From NCBI GenBank assembly GCA_916700875.1, contig CAKAKS010000013.1, positions 13,044,596 to 13,108,595 on the forward strand: a stretch of DNA of 64,000 nucleotides, in the 5' to 3' direction. Under the pieces are notes generated by a model. It saw nothing but the letters and a program-made list of their open reading frames with translations. It was not told the DNA's origin and made no database searches. This stretch comes from Sebastes aleutianus. Its lineage: Eukaryota; Chordata; Actinopteri; Perciformes; Sebastidae. The position numbers were made by a program, and so were the translations under genes. Positions within the stretch are counted from its first letter, which is position 1. Each line of letters begins with the position of its first letter. Shown here piece after piece: positions 32,748 through 45,400 of the stretch.

Positions 32748-32826
32748 GATAGTTGTTTCATTAGCTGACGAACATATTTGTCCGTTTCGAGGCGGCAGAG
32801 CTGCAGGTGAACCCGCACACACTCAG
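32748..32826 (+). promoter_or_regulatory. 3' part of gene 3 exon 1 and splice donor
   Basis: Matches the exon 1 end of the paralogs and finishes CACACACTCAG before GTAAAC. Confidence 0.75.
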
Positions 32827-33456
32827 GTAAACACTTTAATAATGTTTCTTTGAGCCGGAAATCAAAGCGAATATAGCGTTAGCACGCTGGGCTAGCTGCG
32901 ATGCTAACAGCTAGTTAGCCTGTTAGCTTCGGCCTGCTGCTATGTGGCTAACTGCTAGCGTTAGCCTTAGCTCACTTTAATGTGTGCTCGTGTTATCTGA
33001 TTGAACTTCCGGTTCCTTTGTGTTTTAGTCCAGTTTGAGAGGAGTTTCTCAGTTTGTCTCAGTCGCTTTGCTTCGTTTCTAGAATCATCCTCAACATTTG
33101 TAAACAGGAAGTGCGTTTCTCCAAACAGCTGGTCCAAACCTGTCTCTGTGAACTGTCTCTTTAACCAGATCACACACATTGAGGCTTTTCTATGTGGTCT
33201 TTGATAGTTTCCATGGAAACCAGAGCATTCCTCAGAGAAGAGCTGCAGCTGTTTTCACGCTAACATGGACCATGTTATCAGCACTACGTGGATGGGAGTA
33301 AAACCAGAGGAGACAGCAGGACCTGAATATCTCTGTGTGCTTTGATTTGTAGTGAGTCCAGGACAACAGAGTCCAGCAGTCAGAGTGGAGACCTGCTGGA
33401 TCTCAGAGACCAGGACCAGGAGCCCGTTTCAGAAAGCAGCTTTAACAAACCCTGAG

Positions 33457-36400
33457 ATGGAAAAGTGTTCGGTTCCAGAACAGCTGATCAGAGTTTGTTC
33501 AATCAAATGTGAGGATGAAAACAGCCTTCATCAATGGAGCTCTGATACTACGATTCACCATGGCAACAGGTAAATAAGAGGCAGAGCCTCCATCTGAATC
33601 CAGTCCACGTAGAGATATTAATGCATGGATATGCTGACTGTGCACATTTCTCTTTAAAAAAAGTCCCAGCAGGGAAAATTGTCAATAACACGATAAAGTT
33701 GAATTCAGTGTTGTCCATGAATTCATCTTTTAGCAGACTGACATTTCCTTAAAGGTCACCTATTATGCAAAATGCACTTTTCCATGTCTTTTAAACATCA
33801 ATATCTGTCCCCAGTGTGTCTACAGGCCACCATAGTATCATAAAAGACCATCCTCTCTCTTTTTCTCCTCCTCCGTTTGTCCGGAAATGGGTGCAGAAAA
33901 AAAATTCGCTTTTTTCCTTGTATTCTGACGTCATTTGAGAAATGCAAGCCATGTAAGGGTTTCCTGGTCGAACCAGAGCAGAACCTTCAGTAGCTGACCC
34001 CGCCCCACAGTGCGTCACTGTCTCTCCTCCTCAACCGAACTTGAGCAAAGTAGCTCCTACTGTTAGTCTGCAAGAACCAGCAGAACAGGCTTCATGTACT
34101 CCCATCATCTAAATATAACATGTTCTTTCACAAAGGCTTTATGTAATTACACTGTTTAAACAGATGATATTTATATATTATATATATTTGATGTCATGCA
34201 TGTAGCAGAGTACAGGTAGTAAATAGTGACTTGTAAGCAACACAACACATTTCTGTTTCACAGTCAAACTTTATTTGAGTTGACAGATGACAATATTAAT
34301 TATTCACAGCATTTGTAATCATCTCACCTGTTAGTTAGTTATGTTAACATGGTACAGGAGAAAGTCTTCAGCTCTGGTAAACTATGGTAAGCTAAGCTCC
34401 GGTGGTCTGTAGTCATGGTAACACAGAGACAGCTCCTACTGTAAATAATATACCATTACTCTGATCTTCCATACATTTATCTTTTAGCAGAAATAATGAA
34501 CTGACTACTGTTTCACATCTTCTATTTTCCACCCTGATGTTCGCTGTGTTTACACACCGTCTCATAGCGGTAGCATGTAGCTAACCCGTTAGCATGTAGC
34601 TACATGCTAACGGGTTAGCTCTGTATCTCCCATCTGCTCACAGCTGTCTGCTCTCAGCTGTCTGCTCTCAGCTGTCTGCTCTCAGCTGTCTGCTCTCAGC
34701 TGTCTGCTCTCCTCTGGGATGATTCTGTCGGTCATTTCTCACAGATGGATCTGTAAAGTCAAACGTAAAACAGTGTATGTTTACGGTTTACAGAGTTGAT
34801 GCATAAGGTAAACACTGAGTTAACTAACAGAGATATAAATAGCATTATTTACCTGAGAGAAACCGTCAGGAAAACCTGGAATCTGGACCGCAGATGTTCA
34901 TCATGTGTCGCCGATTTCTGATCAGATTCCTCCGGTAACGTGCGCTGGGTGAAGTTTCTGGTTTATAAACTTTAAAGTGGTTTATAAGCTCTATTCTAGC
35001 TGCCTCTCCCTCCACTCCTCTCTCTCCAGAGCTGCTCCGGGAGGGAGGGGGAGAGTGACGCTGTTGTTGTTGAGGACGTTTGATTGACAGAAAACGCTGA
35101 CCAATCAGAGCAGAGTGGGAGGAGACAGGCTGTGAATCAGGGGTTTTCAGACAGAGGCTGAATTAGGCTCTGAGGCAGGCAGACTCAGGCTGCAGTATGA
35201 GAAGAATAAAGGGTTTTTTGAACATTGCAGCATGTAAACATGTTCTAGTGCAACATTAAAATACATCTATGAACCTGGAAATGAGCATAATATGTGACCT
35301 TTAATGGATGATAAAGTGGTGAATGTGACTGTGTATTAGACTGTAGCCTACATTACATTTAAATAGATTTATTCAGCTTTAATGTGACGGCACAAAACAC
35401 AGGAGCAGCAACTAAAGATGAAAAATATCAAATCTATCCATCAGAGACAGAGAGACATGACTGTAAGCTCACAGTCTGATCCAGTAATAATGTGTTTGGT
35501 GATTTAAAGGTTCAATAGAGTAGATTTTACATAGTAGACATCTATTTGGATCTTGGCTCAACAGCATTCAGTGACTTTATTTCAGCTACTTCAACAAATG
35601 GAGTGAAATGCTGTTAAAACCCGTTCAGACTATACGCAGCCTATTTAAAAAAAGTCTCTTTCTAACTCCATTCTGCAGCTGCACCACCATCCTGCTCACT
35701 CAGATATATGAACAGATAATCTACAATATTAGAGGAATTATGTTCCGTCAGTGGGACCAGATAGAGATCATTATTCATTGATCCTACGTGTCTGAGCTTC
35801 ATACTGATCTTTACTCTTTAAACTGAGATTACACATTATGAGCAATAAACATTTAGTGGAATGGCTCTAACAGACTAACAGCTGTCTGTGTTCAGAGTCA
35901 CAGTGTTATAAAGAAGGACATGCAGAGGTTTTATTCTGAGCTGAGGGCGACTTGATGCCGTGGGATATTTGAATGTTCAAAGAAATGACTGACAGCACAT
36001 AAAAGAGTAACTTTAGACAGTCCAGAGTAGCAAACTAATATCTGACACACAGTAAACCTTCAATATGGACTGAATGAAGGAGGAAATAAAACACTAATCA
36101 CGCTTTCTGAAACAGAGACCAGGACCAGGAGCACGTCAAGAGCAAAATGGAGGAGGACCAGCAGAACCCGGACCAGCAGAGCAACAAGGTCCCCAGAACA
36201 CCAGCAGCAGGCTCGTCCTCTGATACCACCGATGTTCAGGTCAGTGTTCATGACTTCATGGCTTCATAACAACACTAAAGACAAGAGGAAGAGTCAATAA
36301 CTGAATAAATTACTGTTTAACCCTCTGAGGTCGAAGCCATTTTTTTGCTATTGCTGGTCTCCTTTTGTAATAATTATTTTTGATGGGAATGAACTGTTGG

Positions 36401-39400
36401 GAGCCACCATCAAGATGGTGGCAAAAACAGTGAACTACGCTTCCGAGGATCCTCGAGTCCTTACCATGGACTCAGTAACCATTGATTACTGTAGACTATG
36501 ACTCATTCACTCAGACATATACACAAGGAACTTCTAAGGCAGAAGACGCAAGTGCCTGCCTTGTTGACCAACCTACCAAGCTGCAGAAACAAAGGACTGG
36601 ACCAGTTTCCCTCCAACTGCACAACTGGATCTCACATAGCAAAGTCAGACCCCACTGTCCGACTTTACAAGTACACTTGGACCAACTCCTTGGTAGTATC
36701 TTGTTTAGAGATCACTAGTGCTAAACACTAGCTTAGGACACCACATTATGACCACACAGCAGCACAATATTTCTCTTTGTCAACAGCAGATACAATATCA
36801 TTAATAACCAAAGTAATAGCAGTGACAGTACTATGTTTAGCTCTGAAACCAGACTAGTTTGGATTTAACACCGAATTTCTTGAGAGGAATGATTTGAGAT
36901 GATTGTTAACTAATGACTCCATGACTTTAGCAAGACAGGACAGTTTGGAAATTGGCCGATAGTTATTAAGATCATTTTTATCACCACCATTGTGCACTGG
37001 GACTACATGTGCAGTTTTCCAGACCTGAGGGATAACTCCAGTAGAAATGGAGCGAATAAAGAGATGTGTGATTTGTTCAGCAATGAATGGGGCACAGAGC
37101 TTTAAAAAATAAGGATCTCGTTTATCCTCCCCAGTTGCTTTCCTGCAGTCAATAACTTGTAGTGCCAAACTTTGAAAAACCTCTTAGTTGAGCCTCTTGT
37201 AGAGTATTTAAGTTTCTCCAGCTTTAAATATGTCATAACACTTTCTATCCATTGAGAATGCGATGGTGGCTTGTTGGATATCCACTGTAACAGTATTAGC
37301 CTTCGTGCTAGTAGTGAGAAAAAAGCCAGTGCATCAGCTTGAACCAATGACAGTGAGACTTCTGGAGGAGCTACCCCAAATATTGCAATTGTTGGGTCTG
37401 GCTGTATTTTTTTTATCACAGATATATGAAAAGGTTTCAAAGATAGCGGTCCAGAGTGGAACCAGGGTGGGCAAGTAAAAAACATGTGATAACGGGTGGC
37501 TTCGTCTTGATGGCAATGGGAGCAAGTTGGGTCCATTCCTGGGAACATCTTTGCGAGTTTGCTTTTTGAGAAGTGGAGTCTGTGAATTATCTTAAATTGT
37601 AATAATCCATGTCTTACACAGATAAATGTTGAATGGATCTGTTCAATTGCAAACCGCCAAGCTTTATCTGAAATATCAGCCCCAAAGTCTTTACCCCATT
37701 GTTCCCTGAGATGGTTCAGTGAAGGCAATGCCACCCTTTGAATTTCACTGTACAATATAGATATCAGACCACGTCCAACAGGATCCAAATAAAAAAAATC
37801 CTCAATCCAAACATCTATCGGGCGAGATGGGAAGGAAACAAAAACATTTTTGACAAGACTATACACCACTATCAGTGCCATATTGCAAAAACTTAAAAAA
37901 AATGAGATTTAGGTATGTCATGTTCTCTAACAATTTGCTCAAAAGACATAAAGTTATTGTTTTGAAAAAGATCCCTTATACACCACAGCCCCTTCCTGAA
38001 CCATTGCTGGAATGCGGAGTCTATTAAAGAAGGTGGAAATAGCCCGTTAGACACGATAGGTAGCTAAGGGAGCGCCTGCTTATGCTTATGTTTAAAGTGT
38101 GACCTAAACAGCCATATTAAGACAATTACAAAGACTGCCTTCTATCACCTGAAGAATATAGCAAGAATTAGAGGACTGATGTCTCAGCAGGATTTGGAAA
38201 AACTAGTCCATGTGTTTATCTTCAGCCGACTTGACTACTGTAACGGCGTCTTTACTGGTCTTCCTAAAAAATCGATCAGACAGCTGCAGCTGATTCAGAA
38301 CGCTGCTGCTAGAGTCCTCACTAAGACCAAGAAAGTGGATCATATCAGTCCAGTTCTGAGGTCTCTACACCAGAATTGATTTCAAAATACTGCTGCTGGT
38401 TTACAAAGCACTAAATGGTTTAGGGCCAAAATACATTTCTGATCTTCTGCTATGTTCTGAACCATCCAGACCTCTCAGGTCATCTGGATCAGGTCTGCTT
38501 AGTGTCCCCAGAGTCAGAACTAAACATGCAGAAGCAGCGTTCAGTTTTTATGCACCAAATATTTGGAACAAGCTCCCAGAAAACGGCAGGGCCGCTACAA
38601 CTCTGACTTAATTTAAATCAAAGCTTAAAACTTTCCTGTTTGCTGCTGCCTTTTATTAAACCAGATAATGATCGTATACTGCACTAGAGCTTTTACTCTT
38701 GTGTGTTATATTCTATTTTAGCTTCTATCCTAGCTTTTATTTTTTAGCTTGTTTTTATTTTCGAATCTTTAATGTTTTTATGTTTTTTTAACTGTTTTAA
38801 TTATGTCTTGATGTTCTTTTGCACTTTGTCGCAATGTTCTTGAATGTTTATGTAAAGCACTTTGAATTGCCCTGTTGCTGAAATGTGCTATACAAATAAA
38901 GGTGCCTTGCCTTGCCTTGCCTTGCCTTGCCTTGCCTTGCCTAAACTGGGACCATATTTTCAGTGAGCCATTTACAATGGGGTTGACTGTCCGGCTTTTT
39001 TTGCTGAGAGGTAGTGGTGCACAAAACATTGATGGTAAGGACACTGGATTACAAGCAAACTGTTCCATCTCAGCCCATAATGGTCCTGTGTCCTGATAGA
39101 ACAGGTACGGTCTGAAACAGGAACAGAAGTCTAGGTAGAATGGTCATCTTGGCGAAATTTACCCTACCCGCTAGAAATAGGAAGCAATGACCATCGGTTT
39201 AAAGCTGAAGTAGGCGAGATTGAAGCACATAGGATTAAAAAAAGTTATTTTTATAAAACGGTTGCTATATCGGGACAGTAGTACATGAAACAGGTAACCT
39301 GAAAAAAATCATGTGCCTCTGTGTCTTGTCCTCCGGTGCTCCTAACGGCATCTGCAAGATTTCACCGGCCGGAGGAAAACAATTAGTCAGAGCTGATCTG

Positions 39401-42400
39401 AGATCTGCTGTCCAACTGCTGTCTATGAGAGCCGGCTGTCAATCACTCGCAAACTCCGACCAATCGGTCACACTAGGCCACGCTGATCAAATATGAATCA
39501 TATTATGTTACATTAATGCCTATTTCTCGCCTCAAATGTTTTCAGAATCATCTTGTAGTGCATGGTATAGCTGTAAAATGAGAAAGTTTGTGACGCGGCT
39601 GCCATGTAAAATCTGTTGAAGGAATGCCAGGTTCTGGTCACATGACCGGAGCACAGCCAATAGGAATGCTGTCTCAATGAAATGACCTGTGATTGGTCAA
39701 AGTCTCCCGTCACAGGCTAAACATTTTTTAAAGCCTGAAAACAGAGCCATGATTAGGTGCAAAAGTCTAGTTATCTCTCAGAACACTTGAATTACAATAT
39801 GCTGAAAGGTTATTATGGAATTTTTGCCCAATTATGCCAAAAATATACTGACTACTGCCACTTTAAGTCTTGTTTGGCTTTCTCTAATGCTGGCAACATA
39901 TTACATTTGAACAAGTCCTTATATTTACATGTCACTGATTCACCCAAGTATGTGAATTTGTCTCCAGCTACTTTAAATGGGAACTGGTCATAATCTAACT
40001 GCTGTGCATGATAATTTATTGGAAATATTATGCTTTTGGAAATTTTTATTTTATAACCTGATATTTTCCCAAATTTAGATATAATGTCCAGGGCTTTAGG
40101 GATTGATGCTTCGGGTTCAGAGATATAAAGAATAAGGTCATCCACATACAATGATAATTTATGGGTGTGGCCACCCCTGTTAATACCCATCAAGTTTACC
40201 TCTTGTCTTATTGCTATGGCTAAGGGCTCTATGGCTATATTAAACAAGAGTGGGGACAACGGACATCCCTGTCTAGTACCTCTGTGAAGGGGAAAATAGT
40301 CTGATATAATCTTGTTATTTCGGATACCTCTGGAGAGGTATATATGACCCTGATCCAGGAGCAGAAAGTTGGACCAAAAACAAACTTGTTCAAAACTGCA
40401 AAGAGATATTCATATTCAATGCATTTTTTTTATAAAAATCAATGGGAAACCCATCGGGTCCGGGGGCTTTTCCACTTTTCATTCCTTTAATTGCAAGCTC
40501 AATTTCCCTAGCTGATATAGGCTGTTCAAGATTTTCTTTATCCTTTTCGCTAATGGAAGGTAATACTAGATTGTTAAGAACATTTTCCGTTTCTACTCCA
40601 CCACAAGACTCTGACATATATAAATCCACATCAAATTTTTTAAATTGATTATTAATATCCAGTTGATCCGTGGTTATACCATGAGGGGTTTCTATTTCTG
40701 CTATATATCCAGCTTTAGTAGCCTGTCTTAACTCGTGGCTGAGTAACTTAATGGCTCTCTCTCCATATTCGTATTCCTTCCTCCTGGATTTTAGATACAG
40801 CTCCTCTTCTGATCCTGTAGTTAATGTATCAAATTCTGTTTGTAATGCCACTCATTCCATGTAGAGGTTGGTACCGGGATTCTGAGAGTGTTCTTGATCT
40901 ATAGCGTTTATTCTGGAGATGAGTTGATTGATCCTTTCCACTCTTTTTTTATGCACATTGGCGTTATATGAAATTATCTGGCCACGTAAAAAGGCCTTCA
41001 TTGCCTCCCAGAGGGTGTGTTTACTTATGTCTGGTGTCTGATTAGTCTCAAGGAAGAAGTCTATTTGCTTGGATATAAAAGACTCAAACACTTTATCTGC
41101 CAGTAGCCTAGGGTTGAGCCTCCATACACGTCTTGATGGTACACTGTCTGGGAAATTAAGTTTCATAGAGACAGGGCTGTGGTCAGAAATAACTATGCCT
41201 GTGTAATCGCAAGATCTTAGCAAGGGCAACATTCTCTTGTCTATAAAAATTAAATAAATTTTAGAATCAGTCTGGTGTGCTGTGGAAAACAAATAATATT
41301 GCCTGGATGTTGGGTTCTTGTATTTCCATGCATCTACCATTCCATAAGTTTGTAAGAAATCATTTACACATCGAGCTGATCTGCTTAACGTCCCAGATAG
41401 AGATTTTGATCGATCTAAAACTGGATGTAATACACAATTAAAATCTCCACCTACTATAAACTGATGGCTATTAGGGTCTGGGAGATGTGCAAAGAGGTCA
41501 CTAACGAATTTCATATTGTCCCAGTTGGGGGCGTATAAATTTACCAACACTACAGGTAAATTGAACAGCTTCCCCTGTACAATTACAAATCTCCCATCCT
41601 TGTCTGAATTACTTTTGACTCTTCAAACAGAACATCTCTATGTATCAGGATGGCTGTACCTTGGCTCTTTGCAGTAAATGTTGAATGGAACATTTTGGAA
41701 AAGCCACCTCTGAGTAGTTTATTGTGGTCTTTAGGGAGGAGATGAGTTTCTTGTAAGTAAACTATCTCCGCTTTCTGTTTAGAGATGTGGGAAAATATTT
41801 TTCTTTGTTTAATCGGATGATTAAGACCACGACAGTTCCAACTCAGCACAACAGTGTTATCTCTATCTAACATTCTTTGCTCTTTTTAAGTATATAGCAT
41901 TGTGGGCTCCCTGAAGTGTTGGGGTGGGGGTGGGGGGTTCAATCATACAAAAAATAATAATAATGATAATAACAACAACATACAGTACATATAACATTAG
42001 GCTGGCCTCCAAACAGGAGGCTGTCAGTAGCCTACCTCCAGTTATAATTCCTAACCTACTTCACAAGTAACTCCTTTAACAGGCTTGAGCTTCAATCAAA
42101 ACTATCATTGAAAATATTGTCTCAAAATGAATTTCTCTTTAACAAAGTTACACTCTTTACAGAGTCCATTCCCCGTAAACAGTCCCTTTATATAGCCTTT
42201 CCCAAAGGCAAAACATAAGCAGTAATGGGAATTTCACCAGATTGTTCTCTTTGAGGAATTCAAAACTCCCAAGCCAGGCATCCCATGCATCACCTCACCT
42301 TACCTTATCTGCGGGTGGTATATCAATAAAATAGAAACAAACAAACTGTTAAGATAGGATTACGCCTCTCACAATATTTTAAACATGCCGAAACCTCAAT

Positions 42401-45400
42401 CAAACAAATATAAGTAAGAAGGTTGAATAACAGCCTACCTTTATCTTGGTGTAGAACACTTTCAACAAGTAAAGAATAACAGGCTTCTGTCCAAGCTGTT
42501 TGTCCATGTTAGACTAGACTATCCATCTTTCGTAGCCTCGGTGTATGGCCGTTTACATTACTCAAACATAGTTCACTGTTATATTATGGCCAACATGTAG
42601 TAAACCAATATCCATTCATCTTATGACTTTAGCTTCCCCTTCACAAACTCCATGGCTAACTTGGCGTCCTTGAAGCTCCGTCTGGTCCCCTCCTTGGTTG
42701 TGATTCTCAGCTCTGCTGGGTAAAACAAGCCGTAGAGAACTCTGTCAAGACGTCGCAGCTCACCGCACACCTCATTAAAGGCAGCCTGTTGTTTTGTGAT
42801 CCTCTGGGTGTAGTTGTATTCTGTCACCATCTGGAGTAACAATCTCTTTTTTCTGTATGGCCGTCTTGATCAACAGCTCCCGTTCCTGAAAGTAGTGGCA
42901 CCGCACTACCAGTGCTCTTGCTGGTTGGTCATCTCCCGGTCTTCCCCGTAAAGTACGGTGTGCCCGGTCCAACAGAGGAGCTTTATCCAGCCCAAGAGAA
43001 TCCTTAAGCAGTTGTGAAACGAATTCTGGTACATGTTTCCCATCCTCTCGTCTCTCCATCACACCGATTCGAGATCTAGCCTCCAAGTCCTCATTCTTCT
43101 GATCCTAGTTGGTAATGTCGCATTTCAACTGGGCTACCTCCTGTTGAAAGGTCGTTATAGCGTCTTAGTGTTCGTTCCCTGCTTCCTCCATATCGGACAC
43201 CCGGGCTTCTAGTGCCGTGGTCTTCATGTTTGACTGCATTTTTAAATTCTCCTCTTAACTGTTCACACTGATTTCTGATCTCAGTGGCTTGGGTTTCTGC
43301 CTTCTCCTCAATTTTTGAGAGTAGCTCCACTTTCAGTCTCCCTATCTCATGGAGAATTGCCTCTTGGCCACCGCCAGCTTCCATCTTCTCACCCGTGCTC
43401 TCCATGCTAGTTGCAGTCGTGCTAGCTTCTTGTATCTTGTTGCGCGGCATGGTTACAACGTTGCTTCTAGTGCTATTTAATCTTTTCCCTTCACTTACAA
43501 TTATGTAGGAACACTTGACACTGGTTGAGAATGTATTTTTGCGTGAATAAATCAAGTTTGGTGAAGCGCTCAGCCTAACACGTCTTCACATGGTGTTGCT
43601 CAAACCGGAAGTCCCAAAACAAATGCTTTCCAAAATTTAGATGGGTTTGTAAAAGAGCTAGAGATTAATTCAATGTGATAAGTGGCTTTTGCTTTTCTCA
43701 AGGAGGATGTGCATTTATTTCTGAGTTGCCTGAAAGTCAGCCAATGGGCTGCTTCATCAGTGCGCCTTGCTAGAGCCCAAGCTTTGTCCCTTGCCTTGAA
43801 CATCATTGATAATTCTGTGAACCAGGGGCTTGATCTATATTTAACCCTAAGCTTTTTGAAAGGTGCATTTTTATCAATGATAGCAAGTAATGTTTGTAAT
43901 GTAAAGTTTGTAAAATTGAGCAGGGTGTGGCGTAAAAAAGACTTAATAATTAATAATCTCTCAGAGGTTCATGCTTTTTGTGCCTGACAGCGAAAGCACA
44001 GAGAGTGGCAGAAGCTTAGTCTGTGTACGGCAAATACTCTTCTCGCAGGGCTTGACAGAGCGCTGGGTAGCGATCTCGGGTCTCTGGTGCGAATGTTTCC
44101 ATGAAGACATGGAAGCTTCTAGCCATAGTCTTCCAGACAAGCTTCAGCTTCTCACGTGACAAAGCGTAAGGTAAGTCAAGGAGGCAGCGCTCGATCTCTC
44201 AGAGATAGTCGTCGATGTTCAACTCTCAACTACTCGGGTCGAAGCACTGTATGTCCTTTACAAGAGACTTGACACGACAGGTATGCAGGCCTTGTTCTCG
44301 GGATGGGTAAGGACCGTCCGAAACTCCATAGTCACTAAAGCCACTCATGCTTGAAGAATAATCTCCCTCTTTCCGGGGTGGGAATGGAGTCCAGTCAAAC
44401 CGTGAGGTGGTGCGGCTATGGATGGATTGGGTGCACTTCTGGAGGGTAGGGAACCTATGTCCACCAGGTGGGCCGTTACTGGCGCCCGGTAGCTGTCTAA
44501 GGTGATGAGGAGGTCCAGCTAGGAGCCGCTAAGGTTTGGTTGGATGGGCCAGAAACAGAACCCGTCTCAGTGTTAGGTGACTCTTGGGCTAACAGGTCGG
44601 CAATGGTACTTATCTCTCCGTCCTGAGCTCTTTCTTGCCTGGACTCTGCTTTTTGCTCATCAACCTGAAGTTGTTCATACAAAACGTCAGTCTTCTCGTG
44701 CAGCCAGGCATGATCTTCCCGTGCTCGGGAGATCTCAAATTGGCTGGCCCAAACCTCCCTACGCAGGGTAGAGTAATCCTGCTCCACAGCTTGGTAGCTG
44801 TTCTGCAGCTGGGCGAGCCAGGCTCTGCCGACTTACTATCGCAAGTGCTAGCAATATAGCTATTAAGGTTCTCTATCTTTTAAGGAGAGCTTGAGGAGGC
44901 CAGCGACCCCATCCTGCAAGGCTGGGTTGTTGGATTCCTGGGGAGCATCGGCTCCTGACTCACAGGGTTGTTCGCTACTCATTTTACTTAGCTAGTAAAT
45001 GGCAACCCCTCTGGTCTTTGTAGTAATGAAAGGCTGCTGTTATGCTGCTGTAAATGCAAAGGTGAGAGGCTTCGACCTGTGACTTACAAACTGAAGTGTT
45101 AAAGGTTATTGTTATTCTTATCCTATTGGGATGTTAATGAGGTGACTTCAGCCCCTCTGGTGAGTAATAGCTATGTTAGAGTGTGTTAGAGATTTTAAAA
45201 CCAAATGGCAAGCCAAATTGCTATTTGAACCAGAAAGGAAATGAACTAACCACTAGTACACACTGAAGCAATGCACAAACCACAACTGTCTATATGCTTG
45301 GAAAATCGTGTGCAAATTAATTTCCAAAAATCTAAATTTTTGAAACATGAATAACGCAAACTTGTAAAAAAAATGCATAACTGTCAAGGGGGCATCTGTG

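Larger units (their letters stand above)
33749..35304. mobile_element. TTAA-target non-autonomous element, 1.55 kb, in gene 3 intron 2
   Basis: Starts TTAAAGGTCACCTATTATGC; its other end read on the minus strand is TTAAAGGTCACATATTATGC. Units 2 and 4 have the empty site CATTTC(C)TTAATGGATG. No transposase. It contains a 42-bp perfect palindrome (34579-34620) and five copies of a 14-bp repeat (34641-34710). Internal open frames are short. Confidence 0.92.
37170..41873 (-). pseudogene. L1 ORF2p (endonuclease and reverse transcriptase), interrupted
   Basis: Endonuclease N-terminus (VVLSWNCRGLNHPIKQRKIF, EIVYLQETHL) at 41873-41583, then VGGDFNCVLHP and ISDHSPVSM at 41550-40852. The S-R-I-D type motif reads SKIYLIFIDKRM, so the usual Asp is replaced. 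Reverse transcriptase: MKSGKAPGPDGFPIDFYKK (40470-40410), SLYVDDLILYI (about 40145), KFTYLGESVTCKYKDL (39940). After removal of the two insertions the reading continues through NRWSLLPIS, IWSQFR and FPPSLIDSAFQQWFRKGLW to the Cys-rich end (ICVRHGLLQFKIIHRLHFSK, CSHCHQDEATRYHMFFTCP). Several stops and frame breaks: not functional. Confidence 0.85.
37170..43612 (-). mobile_element. LINE-1 element with both ORFs, 3' truncated, carrying two later insertions
   Basis: Order on the minus strand: 5' leader (to 43612), ORF1 remnant (43450-42621), about 750 bp inter-ORF, ORF2 (41873 downward) with endonuclease, reverse transcriptase and C-terminal Cys-rich domain. ORF2 is interrupted by a TTAA element (39199-39866) and a + strand LINE (38110-38939). 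The 3' end stops at about 37170 where a different LINE sequence begins. Clade assignment (L1, vertebrate fish type) rests on the ORF1 coiled coil plus RRM-like block and the endonuclease/RT motifs. Confidence 0.85.

Noticed and set aside
34641..34710. CRISPR-like repeats
   Set aside because: Head-to-tail 14-bp units without spacers in a vertebrate genome: a minisatellite.
43284..43508. + strand frames over the L1 5' region
   Set aside because: Antisense shadows of the ORF1 coiled-coil.
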